Assembly: GCF_020443565.1 (NCBI RefSeq)
Contig: NZ_JAIZZN010000027.1
Span: 1-54,249 of the forward strand
DNA length: 54,249 bases
Direction: 5' to 3'
Source of the DNA: Clostridium sp. CS001
Lineage (GTDB): Bacteria > Bacillota > Clostridia > Clostridiales > Clostridiaceae
Each line of letters starts with the position of its first letter. The first letter of the stretch is position 1. The position numbers and the translations under genes are program-made. Below, one piece after another: positions 32,762 to 41,825 of the stretch. Under the pieces are notes generated by a model, which did no database searches, was not told where the DNA came from, and saw nothing but the letters and a program-made list of their open reading frames with translations.

Positions 32762-32805
32762 AAAACTGGGTACATCACCTTTAGGCGATGTACCCAGTTT
32801 TCATA
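32762..32805. terminator. bidirectional terminator between the DUF3787-like gene and PFOR
   Basis: AAAACTGGGTACATC (32762-32776) pairs perfectly with GATGTACCCAGTTTT (32787-32801). Both converging genes end at it. Confidence 0.88.
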
Positions 32806-32806
32806 A

Positions 32807-35800
32807 TTAATATTTTTGCTCAGTCATTCTTCTATAGTTATCGTATCTTTCTTTAGCATGCTTTTCTGCTTCTATAAAAAGAGTAGTTGCTTCTTCTGGG
32901 AAGGTATTTATTAACGAGGTATAACGTACTTCTCCTTTTATGAAATCTTGGAAGGAAGTAGTTGGAGCCTTGGAATCCAAGATGAATGGGTTCTCACCTT
33001 TGTCTTTAAGCATAGGATTATATCTGTACATATGCCAATAGCCTGAGTCCACTGCTTTTTTTCCTTCTGCAATACTTGTTCCCATGCCAGTCTTTATTCC
33101 GTGATTTATGCAAGGGGCATAGGCTATTATTAAGGAAGGACCTTTGTAAGCCTCAGCCTCCGCTATAGCTTTAATAGTTTGGTTCATATTTGCACCCATT
33201 GAAATTTGAGCTACATAAACGTAGCCATAGCTCATAGCCATCATTCCTAAATCTTTTTTTCTTATCTTTTTACCACTTGCCGCAAACTTTGCAACAGCAC
33301 CTGTTGGCGTTGATTTTGAGGATTGACCTCCTGTATTCGAGTATACTTCTGTATCCATTACAAATAAATTCACATCGCTACCTGAGGCAAGAACATGGTC
33401 TAAACCTCCATAGCCAATATCATAGGCCCAACCATCTCCACCTAATATCCACTGAGACTTTTTAATTAGATAGTCTTTTTTATCTAATATTTCTTTTAAT
33501 ATGCCATTATTAGTGTTGCTACTCTGTTTTAGGAAAGAAAGTATTTTTTCGGATGCCACTTTTGAACCTTCACTATCATCCATAACATTAAGCCATTCAT
33601 TGAAAACTTGCTTTAGATCCCCAGCAATAGGTGATTTAATGGCCTCTCTCATTAAGTCCGCTAACTTATTTCTAAGTTGATTAACGGCAAGGTGCATCCC
33701 ATAACCAAATTCCGCATTGTCTTCAAATAGTGAGTTTGCCCAGGAAGGACCTTTTCCAGATTCATCTACAGTGTATGCAATGGATGGAGCACTAGCGCCC
33801 CATATAGAAGAGCAACCTGTGGCATTTGCAATCATCATTCTGTCCCCGAAAAGCTGAGTTAACAGTCTAATATAAGGTGTTTCACCACAACCAGGGCATG
33901 CACCGCTAAATTCAAGTAGAGGTTTCGCAAATTGGCTTCCCTTTAAGGTTTTTACATCCATAACATTTGGTTTGTAGCCAATTTTCATGGTGGATTCCCA
34001 GTTTTTACATTGAGTATCAATTTCATGCTCAGCATCACTCATTATTAGTGCTTTTCCTGGCGCAGGGCATATATCAGCACAATTACCACAGCCTACGCAA
34101 TCAAGTGGGCTAACTTGAATTCTATATTGAAGGCCTTCAACACCTTTTCCGATAGCTTTTTTAGTCTCGAAGGTATCTGGTACCTCCTTTAATTCCTGTT
34201 CATTTAGTAAAAACGGTCTAATTGTAGCATGAGGACAAACATAAGAACATTGATTACATTGTATACATTTATCTATCTGCCACTGAGGTATCATTACTGC
34301 AATTCCGCGTTTTTCGTATGCGCTAGTGCCAAGTGGGAAGGTTCCATCCTCTATGCCATTAAATGCACTAACTGGTAATTCATCGCCTTCATTTCTTGAC
34401 ATTGGTTTTTCAATGTTTTTAATGAAATCAGGGGCATACATAGTAGGCATTTCATCTTCAGAGGAGTTACTCCAAGATTCAGGTATTTCAATTTTTATAA
34501 TATCTGATAACCCTCTATCCACAGCTGATTTGTTCATTTCAACTATAGCAGGACCTTTCTTTCCGTAAGATTTTTCTAAAGAAGCTTTCAGAAAGTTTAC
34601 AGCATCATCTATAGGTATTACATTAGTGAGCTTAAAGAATGCTGCTTGCATAATCATATTAATTCTATTACCCAAACCTATTTCCTTAGCAATGGATATT
34701 GCATCAATTACATAAAAATTTATATTTTTATCTGCAAGATATTTTTTATAACTTGAAGGAAGATGTGTTTCTAATTCATCTATTTTCCATGGGCAATTTA
34801 ATATAAAGGTACCATTCTTTTTTAGACCTTTCAATAAATTATGATTAAAAATAAAAGCTTTGTTGTGGCATGCTATGTAATCAGCATAAAAAACCAAGTA
34901 GGGCGACTTTATAATGTTTTTACCAAACCTAAGGTGGGATATTGTAGTTCCACCAGATTTTTTACTATCATAGGAGAAATAGCCTTGGGCATACAGAGGG
35001 GTATTATCACCAATAATTTTAATAGCAGATTTATTTGCACCTACTGTACCATCAGAACCTAGACCCCAGAATTTACAGTTTATTGTTCCTGCTGGTGTTG
35101 TTTCAATAGAGTCTGTTTCAGGTAGTGATGTGTTGGTCACGTCATCCGTTATTCCTATGGTAAAGTGATCTTTTGAATTTTGGTCTTTTAGATTGTTAAA
35201 AACAGAAATTATCTGAGAAGGCCTTGTATCCTTAGAACCTAAACCATATCTTCCACCAACAATGATTGGTGAATTTTCCGTGCCATAAAACATTTTTACT
35301 ACATCAAGATATAGAGGTTCAGCCAAAGAACCAGGTTCCTTAGTTCTGTCCAAAACTGCAATCTTTTTGACGGTGCTCGGAAGAACATTATTGAAATACT
35401 TTTCAGAGAAAGGTCTATATAAATGAACCTTAATCCGGCCAAGTTTCTCTCCCTTTGCGTTAAGGAAATCTATGGTTTCATCTATGGTGTCACATACAGA
35501 ACCCATGGCAACTATTATGTGCTCTGCGTCTGCAGCTCCATAATAGTCAAATGGGTGATATTCACGTCCTGTAATTTTTTTTATTTCTTGCATATACTCT
35601 TCTACTAAATCTGGAACCCTTTCATAGAATTTGTTTGAAGCTTCCCTTCCTTGAAAGTATATATCAGGGTTTTGTGCAGTTCCACGTGCAACGGGATGCT
35701 CTGGGTTTAAAGATCTTTTTCTAAAGGCTTCAACGGCATTTCTATCTAAAAGCTTAGATAAATCTTCAAAATCCATTAATTCTATTTTTTGTACTTCATG

Positions 35801-36331
35801 TGAAGTTCTAAATCCATCAAAAAAATGTAAAAAAGGAACTCGTGATTTAATTGCGCATAAATGTGCAATGCTACCAAGATCCATAACCTCCTGAACACTT
35901 GTTGATGCTAGTAGTGCGAAACCTGTTTGTCTACAGGCCATAACATCTTGATGATCTCCAAAGATTGACAATGCATGTGTAGCTAATGCACGTGCAGAAA
36001 CGTGGAATACTGCAGGAAGTAGTTCGCCTGCCATTTTATACATATTTGGTATCATTAATAGTAAGCCTTGAGATGCAGTATAGGTAGTAGTTAGGGCACC
36101 TGCTTGCAGTGAACCATGCATAGCCCCAGCTGCCCCAGCCTCTGATTGCATTTCACTTACTAAAACACTTTGACCAAAAAGATTCTTTTTGCCTTTAGCA
36201 GACCATTCATCTACACTTTCTGCCATTGGTGTTGATGGTGTGATGGGATATATTGCTGCAACCTCAGTAAAAGGATAGGAAATGTAAGCAGCAGCTTCAT
36301 TACCATCCATAGTTTTCATAATTTTTGACAT
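32807..36331 (-). CDS. nifJ: Pyruvate:ferredoxin (flavodoxin) oxidoreductase
   Basis: 1174 residues from ATG 36331, after AAGGAGGT; an 81-codon upstream extension of the open frame is discarded. The single-chain enzyme has all parts: N-terminal YPITPSTPMAES, the domain-III region, two [4Fe-4S] ferredoxin motifs CIQCNQCSYVCP and CVGCGNCADICP, the third-cluster Cys pair CPGCGE, and the thiamine-diphosphate site GDGWAYDIGYGG with the NTGGQSS segment. It converts pyruvate and CoA to acetyl-CoA, CO2 and reduced ferredoxin, the central step of clostridial fermentation, supplying electrons for hydrogenase (HydE is encoded at 52 kb). Monocistronic. Confidence 0.97.
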   Translation of the reverse strand: MSKIMKTMDGNEAAAYISYPFTEVAAIYPITPSTPMAESVDEWSAKGKKNLFGQSVLVSEMQSEAGAAGAMHGSLQAGALTTTYTASQGLLLMIPNMYKMAGELLPAVFHVSARALATHALSIFGDHQDVMACRQTGFALLASTSVQEVMDLGSIAHLCAIKSRVPFLHFFDGFRTSHEVQKIELMDFEDLSKLLDRNAVEAFRKRSLNPEHPVARGTAQNPDIYFQGREASNKFYERVPDLVEEYMQEIKKITGREYHPFDYYGAADAEHIIVAMGSVCDTIDETIDFLNAKGEKLGRIKVHLYRPFSEKYFNNVLPSTVKKIAVLDRTKEPGSLAEPLYLDVVKMFYGTENSPIIVGGRYGLGSKDTRPSQIISVFNNLKDQNSKDHFTIGITDDVTNTSLPETDSIETTPAGTINCKFWGLGSDGTVGANKSAIKIIGDNTPLYAQGYFSYDSKKSGGTTISHLRFGKNIIKSPYLVFYADYIACHNKAFIFNHNLLKGLKKNGTFILNCPWKIDELETHLPSSYKKYLADKNINFYVIDAISIAKEIGLGNRINMIMQAAFFKLTNVIPIDDAVNFLKASLEKSYGKKGPAIVEMNKSAVDRGLSDIIKIEIPESWSNSSEDEMPTMYAPDFIKNIEKPMSRNEGDELPVSAFNGIEDGTFPLGTSAYEKRGIAVMIPQWQIDKCIQCNQCSYVCPHATIRPFLLNEQELKEVPDTFETKKAIGKGVEGLQYRIQVSPLDCVGCGNCADICPAPGKALIMSDAEHEIDTQCKNWESTMKIGYKPNVMDVKTLKGSQFAKPLLEFSGACPGCGETPYIRLLTQLFGDRMMIANATGCSSIWGASAPSIAYTVDESGKGPSWANSLFEDNAEFGYGMHLAVNQLRNKLADLMREAIKSPIAGDLKQVFNEWLNVMDDSEGSKVASEKILSFLKQSSNTNNGILKEILDKKDYLIKKSQWILGGDGWAYDIGYGGLDHVLASGSDVNLFVMDTEVYSNTGGQSSKSTPTGAVAKFAASGKKIRKKDLGMMAMSYGYVYVAQISMGANMNQTIKAIAEAEAYKGPSLIIAYAPCINHGIKTGMGTSIAEGKKAVDSGYWHMYRYNPMLKDKGENPFILDSKAPTTSFQDFIKGEVRYTSLINTFPEEATTLFIEAEKHAKERYDNYRRMTEQKY

Positions 36332-36535
36332 AAAATAGACCTCCTTAAAGTAATACTCTAGTATATTATTAGATATATAAAGATTATTATGCATAAGGAT
36401 AAAGGTTAAGTAGTAGGCATCTTTTCTTCTTAATATAGTCGAAATTATAGAAGGCGTGAATGCCTTAGTGGTATAATTTAATAGGGTAGATATAAAAAGT
36501 TTATTAAATAATACATAGGAAAAGGAGAAATAAAT

Positions 36536-37567
36536 ATGTATAGTTTTAAAAATGATTATAGCGAGGGAGCTCATCCAAATATTTTAAGGGCTCTTATTGA
36601 AACAAATATGCAGCAGCTAGAGGGGTATGGAGAAGATAAGTATTCTTTAGATGCAATTTCATTGTTAAAATCTAAGCTTAAGTGTGAAGATGTAGATATC
36701 CATATGTTATGTGGTGGAACTCAAACAAATCTTACTGTTATTTCTGCATTTTTAAGACCACATGAAGCTATTATTTCGGCAAACACAGGACATATATTAG
36801 TTCATGAAACAGGAGCTATTGAAGCAACTGGTCACAAAATTATTTCTGTAAAGGTGGAGGATGGAAAGCTAAAGCCTATTCATATAAAGGAGGTAATAAA
36901 TGAGCATGCAGATGAACATATGGTAAAACCTAAAATGGTTTTCATATCAAATCCTACAGAAATTGGTTCTATATATAAGAAATGTGAATTAGAAGAATTA
37001 AGTGGGTTTTGCAGAGAAAATAATTTAATTTTATACATTGATGGCGCAAGACTAGGCTCCGCCTTATGCTCAAAGGAGAACGATATTGAGCTTTCAGATT
37101 TGCCTAAACTTGTGGATGCTTTTTATATTGGCGGAACTAAAAATGGAGCATTAATGGGAGAGGCACTTGTTATTTGCAAAGATTCTCTCAAGGAGGATTT
37201 TAGATACCACATTAAACAAAAGGGTGGCTTACTTGCAAAAGGAAGATTAATTGGTATTCAGTTTTTAGAGCTATTTAAAGAAGATATTTATTTTGACTTA
37301 GCAAAACATGCTAACCGTATGGCAGAGTTATTAAAAATAGGAATCAGTGATTTGGGATATGAATTTTTAACTAATTCACCATCCAATCAGATATTTCCCA
37401 TATTACCCATAAGTGTAATAGACAAGCTTCAAGAGAAGTATTCATTTTATGTATGGCAAAAAATTGACGGTGACATTTCTGCTATTCGCTTAGTAACATC
37501 ATGGGCTACAGGGGAAGAGGTAGTTAAGAGATTTATTGAAGATCTTACAATTTACTCATCCAAATAG
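36536..37567 (+). CDS. ltaE: Low-specificity L-threonine aldolase
   Basis: 343 residues, a fold-type I PLP enzyme of the threonine aldolase/beta-eliminating lyase group. The PLP lysine is Lys202 in YIGGTKNGALMGE; Asp169 and Arg172 in YIDGARLGSAL hold the pyridine nitrogen and phosphate; GGTQTNL (60-66) and His85 region (TGHILVHETGA) stack on the ring. It splits threonine or allo-threonine to glycine and acetaldehyde. AAGGAG precedes the ATG. It is divergent from PFOR, and its last 16 nt overlap the end of the converging Crp-type gene. Confidence 0.93.
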   Translation: MYSFKNDYSEGAHPNILRALIETNMQQLEGYGEDKYSLDAISLLKSKLKCEDVDIHMLCGGTQTNLTVISAFLRPHEAIISANTGHILVHETGAIEATGHKIISVKVEDGKLKPIHIKEVINEHADEHMVKPKMVFISNPTEIGSIYKKCELEELSGFCRENNLILYIDGARLGSALCSKENDIELSDLPKLVDAFYIGGTKNGALMGEALVICKDSLKEDFRYHIKQKGGLLAKGRLIGIQFLELFKEDIYFDLAKHANRMAELLKIGISDLGYEFLTNSPSNQIFPILPISVIDKLQEKYSFYVWQKIDGDISAIRLVTSWATGEEVVKRFIEDLTIYSSK

Positions 37568-38226
37568 GCTGAACCTATATCAATTATTGTTATAAAGTGA
37601 GTATCATATTCTATAAGGCCATCCTTTCTCATTTTATTTAATTCCCGAGAAAGAGAAGGTCTTTGAATTCCAAATTTTTCAGCAAGTTCTTTTTTTGTAA
37701 GTTGAAGTTTTACTATGTGACTACCTTGGCAATAACTTTCATATACTAAAAAATCTATTATGCATTGTCTTATGGTTTTCATAGACAATGCTTTAATTTT
37801 ATCTGTTAATATTAAAGTTTTGTCTGAAATTGATGTAAGAAAGTTATTTAAGAAAATAATATTAGATTGACAAAGTTTTAAAACCAAGTCTTTATTTATA
37901 TGAAGTATTTTAGTATCAGTTTTTGAAGAAATTGTCATTGGATAAAAATTTTTATGTGAAAAAAGTAGATTACCGCCTAAAACATCACCCACAGTAAAAT
38001 TACTAATAGTTAATACATTGCCTTGTGAATCGATTTCTTGAACTATTATAGTTCCATTTAATATTATATCAAACTGTGTGCATCTTTCATTTTGAAAATA
38101 TATAACAGAATTCTTTTTGTACTTCTTAATTTCATATAAGTCTTTGGTGAATAAATATTCTATGTCTTTAAAAGAAATATCTTTAAATAAATCAATAGTT
38201 TTAAGTAAAGGTATATAGTCTAACAT
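37552..38226 (-). CDS. Crp/Fnr-family transcription regulator
   Basis: 224 residues. The cyclic-nucleotide-type beta-barrel covers about 10-125 (FDIILNGTIIVQEIDSQGN, FTVGDVLGGNLLFS), a long dimer helix follows, and the C-terminal winged helix (about 150-215) has LTKKELAEKFGIQRPSLSREL-NKM. The Cys residues are scattered and do not form an FNR-type iron-sulfur cluster motif; the cAMP-contact residues are not conserved either, so the ligand is unknown. It is divergent from a cupin and a split permease, with a near-palindrome in the 103-nt gap, so it probably controls them. Its 3' end overlaps ltaE by 16 nt. Confidence 0.88.
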   Translation of the reverse strand: MLDYIPLLKTIDLFKDISFKDIEYLFTKDLYEIKKYKKNSVIYFQNERCTQFDIILNGTIIVQEIDSQGNVLTISNFTVGDVLGGNLLFSHKNFYPMTISSKTDTKILHINKDLVLKLCQSNIIFLNNFLTSISDKTLILTDKIKALSMKTIRQCIIDFLVYESYCQGSHIVKLQLTKKELAEKFGIQRPSLSRELNKMRKDGLIEYDTHFITIIDIGSAYLDE

Positions 38227-38253
38227 ATATTAATTAACTCCTTTTTTTGAATT

Positions 38254-38269
38254 AGTAACCATGGTAACT
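38254..38269. promoter_or_regulatory. candidate operator of the Crp-type regulator
   Basis: AGTAACCATGGTAACT is a near-perfect 16-bp palindrome (14 of 16 bases symmetric) in the divergent region 38227-38329 between the regulator and the cupin/permease genes, a size and place usual for Crp/Fnr-family operators. Confidence 0.5.
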
Positions 38270-38329
38270 GTATTATGTTTTAAATTAAATTATAATACAG
38301 GTATAGATATTTTGAAAGGGGAAATTAAA

Positions 38330-38656
38330 ATGATAGAAAAAAATTATAAATTTAAAAATTTAAGTGAGAAAAACATTGCAAAAATTATCGATGATGAGGA
38401 ATTACTTTTAAATCATATGACATTAACTAAGGGAACAGGTCTTCCAGAACACTTTTCTAATTCTAACGTGTATATGATTGTAGTAAGAGGGATACTTACT
38501 ATAAGATTAGGTGATCAAGAGGAAAAAGAATATCCACAGGGAACTATTGTAAACATACCCTATGACATAAAAATGAATATAAATAACTTTAATGATGATA
38601 TTCTTGAGTTTTTCGTAATAAAAGCACCTAATCCTAAGAATTATGTAAGTAAATAG
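38330..38656 (+). CDS. Small cupin-domain protein
   Basis: 108 residues from ATG 38330 (AAAGGGGA upstream); the longer open frame lacks a ribosome-binding site. One cupin barrel: LPEHFSNSNVYMIVVRGILTI for motif one, and YPQGTIVNIPYDIKMNINNF for motif two. Only one of the usual histidine ligands of motif one is evident (His in LPEHFS), and motif two has none, so metal binding is doubtful. It lies 1 nt before a permease gene, in an apparent three-gene operon opposite a Crp-type regulator. It could act as a sensor or small-ligand binder; function unknown. Confidence 0.75.
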   Translation: MIEKNYKFKNLSEKNIAKIIDDEELLLNHMTLTKGTGLPEHFSNSNVYMIVVRGILTIRLGDQEEKEYPQGTIVNIPYDIKMNINNFNDDILEFFVIKAPNPKNYVSK

Positions 38657-38657
38657 A

Positions 38658-39140
38658 ATGGATATATTTACTATTGCACTTTGGATTATTACGGGAACAT
38701 GGTTTATTTGGTCAATAGTTAAGGATAAAAAGAAAACACTAAATTCTATTAAAATGTCTAGTGGAATGATGAGAAATATGATAGGTGAGATAGTAGGAAT
38801 ACTATTTTTAATTGGATTAATATTAACTTTTATTCCGCCAGATACAATAAAGAAATACATGGGTCAGTCCAATACTATTATATTCACAATTATATCAGCA
38901 ATGGTAGGAAGTATAACCTTAATACCTGCGTTTGTTGCTTTTCCACTAGTGGGTTCTCTTGTAAATGCCGGAGCCAATATAGTTCCAGTGGTTGCATTTC
39001 TAACAACATTAACCATGGTAGGAGTGGTTACTTTTCCTCTTGAAAAAAGAGAGTTTGGTATAAAGTTTACCATAACAAGAAATTCTTTAAGCTTTATATT
39101 TGCTATTGTAATTGCTCTGCTAATGGGGGTGGTAATGTGA
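38658..39140 (+). CDS. Permease half-protein A (ArsP/DUF318-like)
   Basis: 160 residues with about four membrane segments (5-21, 43-60, 74-95, 103-123, 138-157). The segment IPAFVAFPLVGSLVNAGANIVPVVAFLTT is similar in pattern to the SAGPIYAAFPVCKMLLKKG segment of the next protein, so the two are probably the two halves of one permease of the ArsP_1/DUF318 type, which in most bacteria are one chain. The end overlaps the next start as GTGA, implying coupled translation and a heteromeric transporter. Substrate unknown; ArsP-type relatives move organoarsenicals, but that cannot be assumed. Confidence 0.7.
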   Translation: MDIFTIALWIITGTWFIWSIVKDKKKTLNSIKMSSGMMRNMIGEIVGILFLIGLILTFIPPDTIKKYMGQSNTIIFTIISAMVGSITLIPAFVAFPLVGSLVNAGANIVPVVAFLTTLTMVGVVTFPLEKREFGIKFTITRNSLSFIFAIVIALLMGVVM

Positions 39141-39874
39141 ATTCCATTATGGTAAGGATAAAAAACAATATGTTTTTAACGTTAGTGGCTGTAATCTATA
39201 TAGTAATAGCAGTTTTGATGCCTAACAAAGCTATTCAGTCTTTAAATAATAGCTTGTATTATATAAAAGAAATGATTATGATTATGCCAGTTATATTGGT
39301 GCTAACGTCTCTTATTGATGCATGGGTTCCTAAAAAATCAATAGAAAATGCCCTAGGTGAAGGGTCGGGAATTAAAGGAGCTATATTTTCTTTCTTGCTT
39401 GGAAGTTTTTCAGCAGGACCAATATATGCAGCATTCCCAGTATGCAAAATGCTTTTAAAAAAAGGAACAAGTGTTTCAAATATTGTAGTTATGCTGAGTA
39501 CTTGGGCAGTAATTAAAATTCCAATGCTTGCTAATGAAGCAAAGTTTTTAGGGCCTAAATTTATGTTTATGAGATGGATTTTAACTACTAGTTCAATTTT
39601 TACTATGGCTTATATTACATCAAAGATAGTAAAAAAAGAGGATATGCCTATAGATGATATTTTAAGTAATGAAGATGGAAGCATACTTTATGTAAATAAG
39701 CAGTATTGTATTGGTTGCGGAATATGTACAAAAATATCACCTGTTAATTTTATTATTGAAAATAAATCAGCTGTGGTTACTCAAAAAGTATTTAAATCAC
39801 AAGAAAATGAAAATATAGAATTAGCAATAAACAAATGTCCAGCTAAAGCAATTAGCTATAAGAATAATATATAA
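39137..39874 (+). CDS. Permease half-protein B with C-terminal ferredoxin-like domain
   Basis: 245 residues, GTG start overlapping the previous stop. Residues 1-165 hold about five membrane segments with the permease motif FSAGPIYAAFPVCKML (91-106) and STWAVIKIPML. Residues about 185-245 form a small ferredoxin-like domain with CIGCGIC (Cys191, Cys194, Cys197) and Cys234 in NKCPAK, the pattern of a single [4Fe-4S] cluster, facing the cytoplasm by the positive-inside rule. A transporter half with a ferredoxin tail suggests redox coupling or sensing. It is the third gene of the operon opposite the Crp-type regulator and is followed by a strong terminator. Confidence 0.75.
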   Translation: MNSIMVRIKNNMFLTLVAVIYIVIAVLMPNKAIQSLNNSLYYIKEMIMIMPVILVLTSLIDAWVPKKSIENALGEGSGIKGAIFSFLLGSFSAGPIYAAFPVCKMLLKKGTSVSNIVVMLSTWAVIKIPMLANEAKFLGPKFMFMRWILTTSSIFTMAYITSKIVKKEDMPIDDILSNEDGSILYVNKQYCIGCGICTKISPVNFIIENKSAVVTQKVFKSQENENIELAINKCPAKAISYKNNI

Positions 39875-39910
39875 GAAGTGGTAGAATTTCAGAAAAGCCA
39901 GAGGAGTGAA

Positions 39911-39945
39911 AAAGGCAACTATTATGAATATAGTTGCCTTTTTAT
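39911..39945 (+). terminator. terminator after the permease operon
   Basis: AAAGGCAACTAT (39911-39922) pairs perfectly with ATAGTTGCCTTT (39930-39941) followed by TTT. The converging response-regulator gene ends 18 nt away. Confidence 0.85.
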
Positions 39946-39963
39946 TGTGCATATCTAATATTT

Positions 39964-40587
39964 TTAAAAATTTTTCAAGAAAAATATTGCTAGTTGAGTC
40001 CTATCTCTTAGGCCAAGCTTTTCAAGAAGGCTGGTTACATAATTCCGTACAGTGCCATCGCTTAAATAAAGTTTTTGGGCAATCTCTTTATTTGATAGTC
40101 CCTCTGCTACAAACTTTAAGATATTAAATTCCTTTTCTGTTAAATCAAAATCTTCTGGTATACTATTTCTCTCATCTCTCAGCATTGAAGATAGTGTATC
40201 AACTACATTCTTCTCAAAAACAGCATTTCCTTTATAAACAGTTCTGATACTTTCTATTATACTATCTGCTGATTGATTTTTTAATATATATCCCTCAGCA
40301 CCATTTTTTATTGCTTCCTTTATATATTCGTAATCATTAAAGGTTGTTAAAATCAAAACCTTTATACTTCTAAAATGTTCCTTTATAAGTTTTGTGCCAA
40401 GTACTCCATCTAAAACTGGCATTCTTATATCCATTAAAACTATATCAGGGCTTAACTTTTGACACATTTCAAAGGCTTCTTGTCCCGTTGAAGCTGTTCC
40501 AACTACCTCAATATCATCCTCAAGGTCCAATAAAATCTTTAAACTATCTCTAATTAGCGCATCATCATCAGTTATTAGCACCTTCAA
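39964..40587 (-). CDS. NarL/LuxR-type response regulator (LnrK-like)
   Basis: 207 residues from TTG 40587, chosen because AAGGTGGTG lies just upstream and the receiver then starts MKVLITDDD as usual. Receiver domain 1-118: DDD at 7-9, phosphoacceptor Asp53 in VLMDIRMP, Thr in LILTTFND, Lys in GYILKN. The LuxR-type helix-turn-helix is at the end (LTEKEFNILKFVAEGLSNKEI, LYLSDGTVRNYVTSLLEKLG). It overlaps the kinase gene by 20 nt. It probably controls the ABC transporter genes next door, as LnrK does in Bacillus. Confidence 0.9.
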   Translation of the reverse strand: MKVLITDDDALIRDSLKILLDLEDDIEVVGTASTGQEAFEMCQKLSPDIVLMDIRMPVLDGVLGTKLIKEHFRSIKVLILTTFNDYEYIKEAIKNGAEGYILKNQSADSIIESIRTVYKGNAVFEKNVVDTLSSMLRDERNSIPEDFDLTEKEFNILKFVAEGLSNKEIAQKLYLSDGTVRNYVTSLLEKLGLRDRTQLAIFFLKNF

Positions 40588-41668
40588 AAATAACACCACC
40601 TTTATATGTGTTTCTTGGAATTACTGCAACCATTAGGAATCCATCCTTTGAGCTTATTGATAAGCTGCCACCAACATTTTTAATCCTTTCCCTCATACCG
40701 CTTATTCCAAGCCCTTCATTAATACACGTACACCCTTTTCCGTTGTCCTTTATATACAACCTTGTAAGTTTATCAGTTATATCTATATTTATATCTACGT
40801 TTGTTGCGTTAGAATACTTTGAGGCGTTAGTTAGTGCCTCTTTTATGTTTGTACATAATATTTCAATAGAATTAGCTTCTATAACATTAAAATCTCCAGT
40901 AAGTTTAAAGTTTACAGTGCAAAAGTTAAAGTTATCTATTATATTCTTTATGTATTCTACACCTAATGTTTCTTGTGGTTTAATATTATGAACTGTTTCT
41001 CTTAATATAGTTAGTGAATTTTGCAGTCCTGTTATAGATTTCTCAAGTAGCTCTTCAGATTTTCCATCATCCATTCCTCGTAGCTTATAAGATGCTTGTA
41101 GCTGCATTAAAATTCCAGCAATACTATGGCCTACATTGTCGTGTATTTGTCTTGAAATTCTATTTCGTTCCTTTATCTCAGTTATATGAGCAATTTCCTT
41201 TGAGGAGTTTAAAAGCTTCTGTTTTGCATCTTCAAGCTCATATCTATAACATCTTTCTCTATCATATACCTCCTTAAACCTCTCTTTATTTTCTTTGAAT
41301 GAATTGTCCATATATGCAAAGTATCCACATAAACTTAGTAAAAACACATACTCAATAAATTTTTCTAAACTTAAAAAATAAAAACCTCCAATAAGTGCTA
41401 GAATTATACCACCATATTTTTTCATATAAAAAACATCGCATATTAACGGTCCACAGAGTATAAGAAAATATGGATTAATTGTTGAGATGTATAAGATTGC
41501 TGCAAATTCAAGTATAACTATATATACGGAATAATAAAACTTCTCTTTAAATACATCTAAACTTATGATTACTAGCAGTATAATTACTTCATTTGATGAA
41601 ACGTTTCCAATTAGACTAAGCTTTATAATTAGAAACAATACAAATGTAATTCTAAATATATATTTCAT
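40568..41668 (-). CDS. NarL-type membrane sensor histidine kinase (LnrJ-like)
   Basis: 366 residues from ATG 41668 (GGAG upstream). The first ~120 residues are about five membrane helices with almost no extracellular loop, as in kinases that sense membrane perturbation. The HisKA_3 domain has His176 in ISRQIHDNVGHS; the ATPase has TNIKEALTNASKYS (N-box), DNGKG and GLGISGMRERI. It ends with its stop inside the response-regulator gene. A consensus promoter lies upstream (41703-41731), after the terminator of the ABC genes, so kinase and regulator form their own transcript. Confidence 0.9.
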   Translation of the reverse strand: MKYIFRITFVLFLIIKLSLIGNVSSNEVIILLVIISLDVFKEKFYYSVYIVILEFAAILYISTINPYFLILCGPLICDVFYMKKYGGIILALIGGFYFLSLEKFIEYVFLLSLCGYFAYMDNSFKENKERFKEVYDRERCYRYELEDAKQKLLNSSKEIAHITEIKERNRISRQIHDNVGHSIAGILMQLQASYKLRGMDDGKSEELLEKSITGLQNSLTILRETVHNIKPQETLGVEYIKNIIDNFNFCTVNFKLTGDFNVIEANSIEILCTNIKEALTNASKYSNATNVDINIDITDKLTRLYIKDNGKGCTCINEGLGISGMRERIKNVGGSLSISSKDGFLMVAVIPRNTYKGGVIFEGANN

Positions 41669-41702
41669 AAAAATCTCCATTATTTATAATTTGTTTAACC
41701 TA

Positions 41703-41731
41703 ATTATAGACTTTTATTCTATAGTTTTCAA
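41703..41731 (-). promoter_or_regulatory. promoter of the kinase / response-regulator genes
   Basis: On the minus strand TTGAAA (41731-41726) and TATAAT (41708-41703) are separated by exactly 17 nt, 34 nt upstream of the kinase start. A near-consensus sigma-A promoter. Confidence 0.7.
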
Positions 41732-41761
41732 TATTATACAAGTGAATTTGGAAATATAAAA

Positions 41762-41807
41762 AAAATCCTATTAATAAGAAGTATTTTGCTGTTATTAATA
41801 GGATTTT
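41762..41807 (-). terminator. terminator of the ABC exporter operon
   Basis: AAAATCCTATTAATAA (41762-41777) pairs perfectly with TTATTAATAGGATTTT (41792-41807), and a T-run follows on the minus strand. It sits between the second permease and the kinase promoter. Confidence 0.82.
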
Positions 41808-41825
41808 CAAGTAAAATGCTAGTAA

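Noticed and set aside
36332-36574. 81-codon N-terminal extension of the PFOR frame
   Set aside because: AT-rich, no similarity, and a strong AAGGAGGT ribosome-binding site precedes the internal ATG where the family sequence begins.
40608-40991. Open frame of 127 codons on the plus strand
   Set aside because: Antisense shadow of the histidine kinase gene without a ribosome-binding site or family features.
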